Below are positions 1 to 5,896 of a stretch of 9,225 bases of DNA, in pieces (positions within the stretch are counted from its first letter, which is position 1; each line of letters starts with the position of its first letter). The position numbers were made by a program, and so were the translations under genes. Below the pieces are notes generated by a model. It was not told where the DNA came from. It worked only from the letters and a program-made list of their open reading frames with translations, and did not search any database. Source of the DNA: Candidatus Syntropharchaeum sp. (GTDB lineage Archaea > Halobacteriota > Syntropharchaeia > Alkanophagales > Methanospirareceae); NCBI GenBank assembly GCA_016782355.1, contig JADHYP010000047.1, positions 1 through 9,225 on the forward strand. The letters run 5' to 3'.

Positions 1-53
1 CTACTGATAAAAAGCGCAGTTTTTAACGGTGTGAAGTATATATTGAAATTCCA

Positions 54-140
54 ATGTTAGTAATAGGTAAAGAACATCGCACAAAAAGGAAAAATGTTCA
101 ACTGAGATGCACAGTGAACATTGAAGAAAAAGACGGATAA
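54..140 (+). CDS. Possible 3' remnant of an unidentified small gene
   Basis: An ATG at 54 opens a 28-residue frame ending in TAA at 138-140 (starts MLVIGKEH, ends NIEEKDG). The same frame is open upstream only to a TAA at 24-26. Frame 1 is open from the window edge to a TAG at 58-60, so a frameshift joining the two frames around bases 35-50 is conceivable. The peptide alternates hydrophobic and charged residues like a beta-rich domain, but I do not recognise it. It ends just before the attC-like stretch, where the tail of a preceding cassette gene would be expected. It may equally be chance coding. Confidence 0.2.
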   Translation: MLVIGKEHRTKRKNVQLRCTVNIEEKDG

Positions 141-170
141 GCTTTATCACTTCGCTTCGTGTCCTTTGGG

Positions 171-261
171 TTCGTATAACAGAGCTACCTGGCTCTGCTA
201 CGTTCCGCCCAAATCCAGCTTTACGGCTGGACTTTTGATACTCCTAAAACCGTTATACGAA
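171..261 (+). other. attC-like structured site (candidate cassette recombination site)
   Basis: Ten-base arms TTCGTATAAC (171-180) and GTTATACGAA (252-261) are perfect inverted repeats 71 bases apart. Inside lie two small hairpins: CAGAGC/GCTCTG (180-185 and 192-197) and TCCAGC/GCTGGA (214-219 and 226-231). TTTGGG at 165-170 can also pair with CCCAAA at 208-213. The arms resemble the R'' (RYYYAAC) and R' (GTTRRRY) core boxes of integron attC sites, although GTTATAC breaks the strict R' consensus at one base. I could not find a convincing inner L''/L' pair, so this is not a textbook attC. The position directly before the methylase start fits a cassette boundary. It could instead be another hairpin element or a structured RNA. 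Confidence 0.35.
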
Positions 262-281
262 ATAGCGTTTAAATATGATTG

Positions 282-1061
282 ATGGACATGAACCTAAGAA
301 AAATCGCAATGCAGAAGGAACTAACAGGCAATAATCCCCAACAGATGTTGTTCGCTGAAGAAATAGCGCCGACAAAAACCCTTTATCCCTCTGACTCAAA
401 AAGAGAAAAACTAGAGGACAAATTTAAAAATCTCATACACGAAGAATTAAAATTAGGTTCCGTAGTTTCATACGTAGGAAATAAAAACGTCCCCTTCCTG
501 AGAATTTACAGATACAAAGAAGCCTTTGCCTTCGATTTTGTAATGGACTTCTTGAGACGGTTTGAAGCAGACTCCGATGATTACGTGTTCGACCCCTTTT
601 CCGGATTGGGCACAACGATGTACACATCCATGATTTGCGGTATTCCCTCAGTAGGAATTGATAAATTACCCATAGCTCATTTTATCTCAAAAACATTGCC
701 ACTACTTTTGCTATTGAAAGAAAACGAACTGAAGGAAATCTGGGCTTCTCTAATACCCCAAATACAAAAAAGTGAGCCCGCCGATGTGGCATTAGACGTT
801 CCCATTATGAAAGTCGCATTTGAAGAGGAAACGCTTTTAACACTCAGAAAACTAAAATCCGCTATTGATGATTTATCCCATCCTTATCGTGATATTCTCC
901 TTTTGCTGTTCTTTTCTATTTTGGAAGAATGCAGCTTCACGTCAAAAGATGGGCAATTTCTCAGATTAAACCGTGATAAGAAAACTTCCAGCCCTATTGA
1001 TGCGATGAACAGAAAAATCGCACAGCTGCCGGGTTTCCAAGAATCCGTTCAACGTGTTTAA
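282..1061 (+). pseudogene. DNA methylase (N4-cytosine/N6-adenine type), 3'-truncated
   Basis: This encodes the N-terminal part of an S-adenosylmethionine-dependent DNA amino-methyltransferase. Motif I, FDPFSGLGTT, is at residues 103-112 and forms the SAM pocket, followed by GIDKLPIAHFISK (about 125-137), the usual next strand and helix. The catalytic motif IV (S/D/N-PP-Y/F), expected further on in this motif order, is absent, so the product should not methylate. Family-like sequence runs to about residue 247 (DAMNRKIAQ). The last dozen residues are read from the antisense of the neighbouring DP1-like fragment. I prefer the ATG at 282 to the TTG at 279; another in-frame ATG is at 288. No clear ribosome-binding site is visible; TTTAAATA (269-276) is AT-rich but too close to be a normal TATA box. 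The gene begins about 20 bases after the attC-like arm, as a cassette gene would. Confidence 0.7.
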
Positions 1062-1227
1062 CCTCGATGACAATCGCGTCCGGGAACTTCTCCGGAACGG
1101 AACTCAAAACCTCAATGGCTTTTTCATCGTCCAGCGACTCAAGAATTTTTAAAGCCTCTGGATGTATCTGGTACCCATGTCCAAGAACCTTTTTCAATAC
1201 ACCTTCTGAGGATGGCAACTGATTCAT
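994..1227 (-). pseudogene. polB: N-terminal fragment of PolD small subunit (DP1)
   Basis: A minus-strand frame starting at the ATG 1227-1225 gives 77 residues. Residues 9-62 (GVLKKVLGHGYQIHPEALKI, then LESLDD, ending near VIEVKHVERIL) resemble the N-terminal helical domain of the euryarchaeal DNA polymerase D small subunit, which carries the proofreading phosphoesterase much further on. Full DP1 is several hundred residues, so nearly everything, including the catalytic domain, is missing. The tail GNPAAVRFFCSSHQ is simply the antisense of the methylase end. The 5' side looks intact: an AT-rich TTTTTAAAA lies about 30 bases upstream, so the original promoter may remain. The identification rests on recalled family pattern only. 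Since DP1 is expected to be essential, an intact copy should exist elsewhere, unless this junction is an assembly artefact. Confidence 0.55.
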
Positions 1228-1285
1228 TTTTCATCTACGGTGTTATCTCTAATACTTTTTAAAACCATAAACCTTCCTTAAACCA
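1228..1285. promoter_or_regulatory. Divergent promoter between DP1 fragment and rnp3
   Basis: The 58-base gap between two divergent start codons holds the palindromic AT core TTTTTAAAA at 1256-1264. Its centre is about 26 bases from the rnp3 ATG and about 33 from the DP1-fragment ATG. That spacing fits an archaeal TATA box giving leaderless or near-leaderless transcripts in both directions. No other motif is evident. Confidence 0.45.
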
Positions 1286-1954
1286 ATGCCCAACTTCATT
1301 GACCTCAACGTGCATGCATACCCGGAAACCGACGTGCCAGTAGAGGAAATGCTCCGGGTTGCGAAAAGATACGGATATGCCGGCATCGCAATAACCAACC
1401 ACAATGAGGTCTTGAACAACAAAGTATCAAATTCCATTTTCAGCGGCGTAGAGATAAGAACAAATTCGGTCGCGGAATTGAAAAGAAAACTAAAGCACCA
1501 CTGGGGAAAAGAGACCTTATTGGCAGTTCATGGTGGTAATGAGAAGATAAACCGAGCGGCGTTGGAGGATTCCAGGGTAGATATATTGGCGCATCCCTGT
1601 GGAGAAAAAGGAGAAGGGGAATTGAACCACGTGCTGGTGCGATATGCCGCCGAGAACGGTGTTGCAATAGACTTCAACCTGAATGCAATAATTCAGAGCA
1701 GCAGAAGAAGCGAGAGAGCACGAATCCTTTCGAAAATGCAAGAGAATTTGAAGCTTGTGCGAAAATATAAAGCCCCGATGATATTAACCAGCAATGCCCG
1801 CTCCATATACGATTTGAGGGCACCGAGAGAGATGATTGCACTGGCATCTTTATTTGGGATGCGAAAAGAAGATGCTGTTCACGCTTTAAGCGATATTCCC
1901 ACGGGCGTATTAGAGAAGAAATGGAAAAAGGAGAAAGAAGTGGAGATAATATGA
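1286..1954 (+). CDS. rnp3: RNase P protein component 3 (p30/Rpp30 family)
   Basis: Protein subunit of archaeal RNase P, the ribonucleoprotein that removes 5' leaders from precursor tRNAs; it pairs with Rnp2 to support the catalytic core. The 222-residue product has the family's PHP-like TIM-barrel pattern: IDLNVHAYP (5-13), GYAGIAITNH (30-39), LAVHGGNEKINRAALE with VDILAHP (79-104), AIDFNLNAII (127-136), and the signature LTSNARSIYDLRAPRE (167-182). The length is normal for archaeal Rnp3. The lysine-rich tail (KKWKKEKE) is typical. No strong Shine-Dalgarno sequence precedes the ATG, but a TATA-like box about 26 bases upstream suggests a leaderless mRNA. The stop TGA overlaps an ATG as ATGA at 1951-1954, pointing to original translational coupling with the next gene, rnp2. 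Confidence 0.93.
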   Translation: MPNFIDLNVHAYPETDVPVEEMLRVAKRYGYAGIAITNHNEVLNNKVSNSIFSGVEIRTNSVAELKRKLKHHWGKETLLAVHGGNEKINRAALEDSRVDILAHPCGEKGEGELNHVLVRYAAENGVAIDFNLNAIIQSSRRSERARILSKMQENLKLVRKYKAPMILTSNARSIYDLRAPREMIALASLFGMRKEDAVHALSDIPTGVLEKKWKKEKEVEII

Positions 1955-1955
1955 A

Positions 1956-2111
1956 AAATCCCAATTTCAAATACTACCAAATCCCAAGTAAATCCCAACT
2001 ACCAAATCCCAAGCAAGTGAAAATAAAACAAAAAGTGGGTGCAAAATTGGTAGTATTGGGATTTAGGATTTGTTTGGTAGTATTGGTATGTATTGGTATG
2101 TATTGGGATTT
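1956..2111. repeat. Long imperfect palindrome of AAATCCCAA units (element 1)
   Basis: The left arm contains AAATCCCAA at 1956-1964, 1979-1987, 1990-1998 and 2004-2012. The right arm contains the inverse TTGGGATTT at 2056-2064 and 2103-2111, with related TTGGTAGTATT and TTGGTATGTATT units between. The A/C-rich and T/G-rich halves could fold into one long hairpin around a purine-rich centre near 2013-2040. Its left end closely matches that of the element at 7850-8019, so both belong to one dispersed family. It begins right after the rnp3 stop and ends next to the likely rnp2 start. It encodes no recognisable protein and no transposase. Confidence 0.75.
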
Positions 2112-2112
2112 G

Positions 2113-2463
2113 ATGCTTTATTTGCCGCCTTCTCTTCGTGGAAGGAGAAGGTATATCGTGTTTGAGGTGATAAGTGAGCGAGGAATAGATAAGAAGGCGT
2201 TACTGAAAGAGATATTGGACTCGATTTATTCGCTATATGGAGACGTAGGGGCGAGTGAAAGTAAGTTATGGCTGATAGGATATGACAAAAGGAAAGACAC
2301 AGATATAGGCACAGGCAGAGGAATCCTGAGATGTGCTCATGATAAAGTCGAGGAGGTAAGAGCAGCATTGGCTTGTATTCATTCGGTGAATGAAGCAATG
2401 GTTGGCATAAGAGTAATCGGCATCTCAGGGACGATAAAAGGAACGAGTCGCCTACGGCGATAA
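2113..2463 (+). CDS. rnp2: RNase P protein component 2 (Pop5 family)
   Basis: Protein subunit of archaeal RNase P, partner of the Rnp3 encoded just upstream. The 116-residue product starts with the family opening LPPSLRGRRRYIVFEV (residues 4-19), continues with a helix-rich middle (LLKEILDSIYSLYG), and ends with GILRCAHDKVEEVRAAL (70-86) and VIGISGTIKG (101-110), which are Pop5 hallmarks. I chose the ATG at 2113 because Pop5 homology starts there. The frame is also open back to 1921 through the palindromic repeat, with ATGs at 1951 and 2098, so an extended N-terminus cannot be excluded but would be repeat-derived. No Shine-Dalgarno sequence is apparent at 2113; T/G-rich repeat sequence lies immediately upstream. 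It probably shares the rnp3 transcript. The C-terminus is short and basic (SRLRR). Confidence 0.9.
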   Translation: MLYLPPSLRGRRRYIVFEVISERGIDKKALLKEILDSIYSLYGDVGASESKLWLIGYDKRKDTDIGTGRGILRCAHDKVEEVRAALACIHSVNEAMVGIRVIGISGTIKGTSRLRR

Positions 2464-2467
2464 TTCT

Positions 2468-2495
2468 TGTGAAAATCCGTGTAATCTTGTGGTTT
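2468..2495 (-). repeat. Single-arm copy of the AACCAC-GATTACAC repeat
   Basis: Read on the minus strand, this stretch begins AAACCACAAGATTACACGG and continues into TTTTCACA. It matches the arms of the palindrome at 4051-4168 (AACCACGAGATT followed by WCAC). It lies in the gap between the convergent genes rnp2 and the M50 protease. No partner arm is visible nearby. Confidence 0.5.
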
Positions 2496-2518
2496 ATTTT
2501 GCATTTTGCATTGTTTTT
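2493..2518 (+). terminator. T-rich tract after rnp2
   Basis: The plus strand reads TTTATTTTGCATTTTGC and then ATTGTTTTT, a run of short T tracts downstream of rnp2. U-rich tracts act as intrinsic terminators in archaea. There is no GC-rich stem. The tract also abuts the end of the convergent protease gene. Confidence 0.35.
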
Positions 2519-3689
2519 AAACGCTCCCTTTCAACATCTCTATATAAGTCGCCAAATCCCTTTTCGTTATGATTCCTACGAAGTTTTCGCTCACCGCCTC
2601 TTTCACAGCCAGAACGTTCCTTTTAGTTCTTATCATCCATTTTAGCGCTTCTGTTGCCGCTGCCTCCTCCTCTAATATAATATCGCTAACGCTATCGAAT
2701 GGACTTATTACGTCAGAAACCCTTAAAAAGTGACGTTGCTCGGCTGACAGGTTTTTTATCTCATCAAACGTTACAATCCCTCTTAATTCGCCGCTTTCAT
2801 TCACCACTGCATATTCGGCTGTTTTCTCCGCAAGCATCTTACTCGCCAGCTCCTCGATTGGCATATCCTCCAGCACGCTTGTTCTCTCCGTTCTCATTAC
2901 ATTCTTTACCTTTATTCCATCCAACGTGGTAAAAGTGATGGTAGCACTTTCTTCTTCTGTCGCGGCGATGTACAGGAAAATAGCAAGTAGGGGAAGGAAA
3001 ATATTTTGCCGCCACGTACCAGTTAAAATAAACCAGAAAGGGTCTGCAACAAACCCTGATATTACCATCGTAACGGCAAATAATTTCCCTATTAACACCG
3101 CCCTCTTCGTCGCTTTTAGAAATGGCATTCTTTTAGCAAGAAAAGCCCTTAAAACTCGACCTCCATCCATTGGAAATGCAGGTAATAAGTTAAAAAATGC
3201 TAATACCAGATTAAAAAACCCGAGAATGAACACTAAAATCGCTATCGGGTCGTAAATAACCAAATTCAACGTTTTTATACCGAAATAAGTGAGAAGAAAT
3301 ACGCATCCGAGGGCAAAGCTCATCGCAGGTCCCGCAATTGCTATCCGCCACTCCTTTTCCGGGTTCCTCGGTATATCATCCATCATGGCTAAGCCACCGA
3401 AGAAGAAAAGCGTAATGCTGTGTATTTTCGTCCCAAATTTCATTGCAACGTATGAATGGGACATTTCATGGAGTAATAGGGTAAAGAAGAAAAGAATAGC
3501 GGCTATCGAGGATAAGGAATAGCGGAGGAAAGGGTCCATCTCAATATCACCTAAGCCTAATGGCATACGATATTCCCAGGTAGGACCATTCGCAAATCCC
3601 AGAATAATCGCAAACAAGATGAATAAAAAGGTGAAATGCAATCGTATCGGTATGCCTATGATTGTACCAACTTGTATAGATGTTCGCAT
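2517..3689 (-). CDS. Membrane site-2 protease (M50) with tandem CBS domains
   Basis: Intramembrane zinc metalloprotease of the S2P/SpoIVFB type, which cuts substrates within the lipid bilayer. The 390-residue product has a short N-terminus, hydrophobic segments at about 15-33, 57-75, 115-137, 148-170, 198-215 and 228-243, and the zinc motif HEMSH at 74-78 (HExxH). The second motif, FNLLPAFPMDGGR (166-178), supplies the third zinc ligand, Asp175. The cytoplasmic part carries two CBS repeats, about 258-315 and 322-386, which commonly bind adenine nucleotides and may couple proteolysis to energy state. All catalytic residues are present and the length is usual for this architecture. The substrate is unknown. 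The gene is transcribed away from the PRC-barrel gene; its promoter region is the shared AT-rich gap. GGAAAC just before the ATG may be a weak ribosome-binding site. Confidence 0.92.
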   Translation of the reverse strand: MRTSIQVGTIIGIPIRLHFTFLFILFAIILGFANGPTWEYRMPLGLGDIEMDPFLRYSLSSIAAILFFFTLLLHEMSHSYVAMKFGTKIHSITLFFFGGLAMMDDIPRNPEKEWRIAIAGPAMSFALGCVFLLTYFGIKTLNLVIYDPIAILVFILGFFNLVLAFFNLLPAFPMDGGRVLRAFLAKRMPFLKATKRAVLIGKLFAVTMVISGFVADPFWFILTGTWRQNIFLPLLAIFLYIAATEEESATITFTTLDGIKVKNVMRTERTSVLEDMPIEELASKMLAEKTAEYAVVNESGELRGIVTFDEIKNLSAEQRHFLRVSDVISPFDSVSDIILEEEAAATEALKWMIRTKRNVLAVKEAVSENFVGIITKRDLATYIEMLKGSV

Positions 3690-3753
3690 AGTTTCCTTTC
3701 TTCGTTAAGTTAAACCGTTAAATATATATTGCCTTCAATCCATAAATAGCATT
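3690..3753. promoter_or_regulatory. Shared divergent promoter of M50 protease and PRC-barrel gene
   Basis: The 64-base gap contains TTAAATATATATT at 3718-3730, a TATA-like sequence usable on both strands. Its centre is about 30 bases from the plus-strand ATG at 3754 and about 35 from the minus-strand ATG at 3689. The spacing suggests leaderless or very short-leader transcripts both ways. The sequence upstream of the core (GTTAAACCG) is a possible TFB-recognition element for the plus strand. Confidence 0.5.
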
Positions 3754-4041
3754 ATGGAAATAGAATTGTCTTCCCTGTATGGGCAGGATTTGTACACCGA
3801 TAGAGGTATATTCGTCGGTAAGATAGAGGACGTAAGCGTGGACATAAAGGAGAAGAGAATATCGGGACTGGCGGTGAAGAACGTGAATACGAACGCTTTC
3901 AACCTGGGTAAGAAGAAAGGGGTAATTATCCCCTACCGATGGGTAACGGCGATTGGGGACATCGTGCTGATAAAGCACGTGAGGAGAAAAGTAGCGGAGA
4001 GAGAGGCTGTGGAAGAAGAGGAAGGAGAAAAGAAGAGGTAA
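3754..4041 (+). CDS. PRC-barrel domain protein
   Basis: Small cytoplasmic protein of 95 residues with a single PRC-barrel beta-barrel fold over residues 1-78: an opening like LYGQDLYTDRGIFVGKIEDV (8-27), a strand pair ISGLAVKNV, and the closing IIPYRWVTAIGDIVLI (58-73). Stand-alone PRC-barrel proteins of this size are common in euryarchaea; bacterial relatives act in RNA processing (RimM) and photosynthetic reaction centres, but the archaeal role is unknown. The tail after residue 74 is highly charged (EEEEGEKKR) and probably disordered. The ATG fits a leaderless start about 30 bases from the shared TATA box. It is transcribed away from the M50 protease gene. The following repeat separates it from thg1, so it may be monocistronic. 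Confidence 0.85.
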   Translation: MEIELSSLYGQDLYTDRGIFVGKIEDVSVDIKEKRISGLAVKNVNTNAFNLGKKKGVIIPYRWVTAIGDIVLIKHVRRKVAEREAVEEEEGEKKR

Positions 4042-4050
4042 TTGTAAAGA

Positions 4051-4168
4051 AACCACGAGATTTCACAAGACGGACACGAGACCAGAAATCAGAGAATAGA
4101 AAACAGAATTCTGACTCTGCCTCATGTCCCCGCAAGCCCTGAAAGGGCTTATGTGTAATCTCGTGGTT
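4051..4168. repeat. Imperfect palindromic element with nested hairpin
   Basis: The outer arms AACCACGAGATT (4051-4062) and AATCTCGTGGTT (4157-4168) are perfectly complementary. Further in, GGACACGAG (4072-4080) is matched by the inverse of CTCATGTCC (4121-4129) with one mismatch, so the pairing continues. A separate hairpin AAGCCC/GGGCTT (4134-4139 and 4145-4150, loop TGAAA) sits in the right half. No protein is encoded, and the layout is like a small non-autonomous mobile element. A related single arm is at 2468-2495. The right end abuts the thg1 TATA box. Confidence 0.65.
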
Positions 4169-4174
4169 ATAAAA
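4167..4174 (+). promoter_or_regulatory. TATA-like box of thg1
   Basis: TTATAAAA lies with its centre about 26 bases before the ATG at 4196, the usual archaeal spacing for a leaderless transcript. Its first two bases are the last two of the palindrome arm. This box helps decide the thg1 start. Confidence 0.5.
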
Positions 4175-4195
4175 GGATACGAAAAAGAGCCGGGG

Positions 4196-4957
4196 ATGAA
4201 GGGTCATAACCGAGAGAGACATAAAGATAAGGGCAGAGATAGGGAGATATACGCGAAGATAAAAGCTATTCCTCCTTTGTTCGTGCGTGCGGATGGAAGG
4301 GACTTCCGGCGTCTCTTAAACAATTTCGAGAAACCTTATGACGAAAGATTTGCAAAGGGAATGGCGAAAGTAGCGGCAATCTTTTTCGAGGACAGCGGAT
4401 TCGACCCAAAACTTGCTTATATCTTCTCTGACGAGCTAAATCTTTTTTTCGAGCATATCCCTTTTAAAGGCAGGATAGAGAAACTGGATTCTGTAATTGC
4501 AGGGTTTTTAACGAGTGCTTTGACCATCGTTCTGGATTTTAAAGATGCTATTGCTTTCGATGCAAGGGTAATTCCGGTTTGCGGAGGAGAAGACGTTCTG
4601 GACTATCTTGCGCAGCGGCAGGCAGAAGCATGGCGAAACCATGTCAATGCGTATGGCTATTACGGGCTGCGAGAATCGGGACTAAGTGGCGCGGAGGCGG
4701 AGAAGCGGCTTAAGGGGATGAAGGCAGGGGACGTGCACGAGATGCTTTTTCGCAAGGGGATAAACCTGAATGAAACGCCGAAATGGCAAAGAAGGGGCAT
4801 TTTAGTCGCAAAGCAGGGGTATGAAAAAGAGGGATACGATCCGAAAGCGGCGAAGAAAGTTACCGTCACACGCTATAAAGTAGTTCAGCTATGGGACCTG
4901 CCGTTATTCGAGTCCGAGGAAGGGCGGGATTTGATATATGGGGTGATAGACGCATAA
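4196..4957 (+). CDS. thg1: tRNA-His guanylyltransferase / Thg1-like protein
   Basis: Enzyme that adds nucleotides in the unusual 3'-to-5' direction to the 5' end of tRNA; Thg1 adds G-1 to tRNA-His, and archaeal Thg1-like enzymes can also repair truncated tRNA 5' ends. From the ATG at 4196 the product is 253 residues, the normal archaeal length. The palm-type metal-binding motifs are present: VRADGRDF (30-37, Asp33) and the second aspartate in FSDELNLFF (Asp79). Family blocks EKPYDERFAKGM, FDARVIP, RQAEAWRNHVNAYGYYGLRE and TPKWQRRGIL follow in order. An upstream in-frame ATG at 4124 lies inside the palindrome and would add 24 non-conserved residues, so I reject it. Together with rnp2 and rnp3 it points to tRNA 5'-end maturation. 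A 33-base gap separates it from the glycosyltransferase gene, so co-transcription is possible. Confidence 0.92.
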   Translation: MKGHNRERHKDKGRDREIYAKIKAIPPLFVRADGRDFRRLLNNFEKPYDERFAKGMAKVAAIFFEDSGFDPKLAYIFSDELNLFFEHIPFKGRIEKLDSVIAGFLTSALTIVLDFKDAIAFDARVIPVCGGEDVLDYLAQRQAEAWRNHVNAYGYYGLRESGLSGAEAEKRLKGMKAGDVHEMLFRKGINLNETPKWQRRGILVAKQGYEKEGYDPKAAKKVTVTRYKVVQLWDLPLFESEEGRDLIYGVIDA

Positions 4958-4990
4958 CTTTAATAACAGTATCATAATTAATAGGGATAA

Positions 4991-5896
4991 ATGAAAGGTG
5001 AAGATGTTTGTATTTTAATACCCACATTGAACGAGGAAGAAACGATAGGCGGGATTATAAGGGAGTTTAAAAGCGAAGGATTTGAGAATATTTTTGTCAT
5101 TGATGGAAATAGCGAGGATTCAACGCGGGGGAGAGCAAAGAGAGAGGGGGCGAGGGTAGAAGTTCAGCAAGGAAAAGGGAAAGGAGCGGCAGTTAAGCAG
5201 GCTTTTGAACGGATAGAAGAGGAAATAATTGTGATGATTGACGGCGATGGGACTTATTCACCTTCGGAGGTGAGAAAATTAATTGACCCGATAGTCAGCG
5301 GTGAGGCGGAGCACGTTATAGGTAACCGATTTGCATACGGAGGTGCATTTGCAAAGCTCCATAGAGTCGGAAACTGGGTGTTGAACAAGATTTTTGGCTT
5401 TGGCTACGGCGTAAGATTGAAGGACATATTATCGGGATACAGGGCGCTTACGAGGGAAAGCGTGAAAAAGATGAACCTCGAGAAGAAAGGGTTTGAAATA
5501 GAAGCGGAAATGGCAATAGAGTCAGTAAAAAAAGGAATTCGGCTAAAAGAAGTTCCTATAAGCTATGAAAAAAGGAAAGGGAAATCAAAACTCAATTTTG
5601 TCCGCGATGGCTCAAGAATCGCCTACACGCTTTACGTGCTTGCAAGAACGCATAATCCAATGTTCTATTTTGGCATCATCGGCTCTCTGTTTATAACCGC
5701 CGGCATCCTATCCGGTGTTTACGTTGTGATAGAGTGGCTTAAGGGGATAACACACGTGCCTCTTACCGTGTTTACGGCTCTGATGATTATTTCAGGCATG
5801 CAGTTCCTTATATTTGGTTTATTTGCCAATTTGATGGTGACGTTGCAAAAAGAGGCAATAGAAGCGTTGAGAGGCGAGGGTGAGAGGAAGAAGTGA
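4991..5896 (+). CDS. aglJ: AglJ-like family 2 glycosyltransferase
   Basis: Transfers a sugar from a nucleotide sugar to a membrane polyprenyl (dolichol) phosphate, probably the first step of archaeal protein N-glycosylation as for AglJ. The 301-residue product has a GT-A fold: [17 protein letters not shown] (7-23), [11 protein letters not shown] (36-46), the metal-binding MIDGDGTY with its DxD motif (82-89), IGNRF (110-114), and the acceptor-side block [13 protein letters not shown] (144-156). Two C-terminal membrane segments (about 224-248 and 259-285) anchor it. The segment [10 protein letters not shown] before them resembles the archaeal AglJ subgroup. ATG 4991 follows AGGGA (4983-4987), a plausible ribosome-binding site. 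Its TGA stop overlaps the GTG start of hisI as GTGA, so the two are translationally coupled, although their pathways are unrelated. The exact sugar is not evident; a general dolichol-phosphate mannose synthase is the alternative. Confidence 0.85.
   Translation: MKGEDVCILIPTLNEEETIGGIIREFKSEGFENIFVIDGNSEDSTRGRAKREGARVEVQQGKGKGAAVKQAFERIEEEIIVMIDGDGTYSPSEVRKLIDPIVSGEAEHVIGNRFAYGGAFAKLHRVGNWVLNKIFGFGYGVRLKDILSGYRALTRESVKKMNLEKKGFEIEAEMAIESVKKGIRLKEVPISYEKRKGKSKLNFVRDGSRIAYTLYVLARTHNPMFYFGIIGSLFITAGILSGVYVVIEWLKGITHVPLTVFTALMIISGMQFLIFGLFANLMVTLQKEAIEALRGEGERKK

Noticed and set aside
171..261. tRNA-like cloverleaf in the structured stretch
   Set aside because: Arms and loops do not match tRNA geometry, and no anticodon or T arm can be placed.
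1956..2111. Repeated AAATCCCAA units as a possible CRISPR array
   Set aside because: Units are nine bases, unevenly spaced and inverted in the second half; there are no constant spacers and no cas genes.
1951..2111. Element 1 as a transposon carrying its own gene
   Set aside because: It is too short, with no transposase motif and no clear target duplication; at most it is non-autonomous.
1921..2112. Early starts (1921, 1951, 2098) for rnp2
   Set aside because: They lie in the rnp3 end or in the repeat, and Pop5 homology begins at 2113; kept only as a possible extension.
4124..4195. Earlier in-frame starts of thg1 (4124 and 4151)
   Set aside because: They fall inside the palindrome, before the TATA box that fits the 4196 start, and add non-conserved residues.
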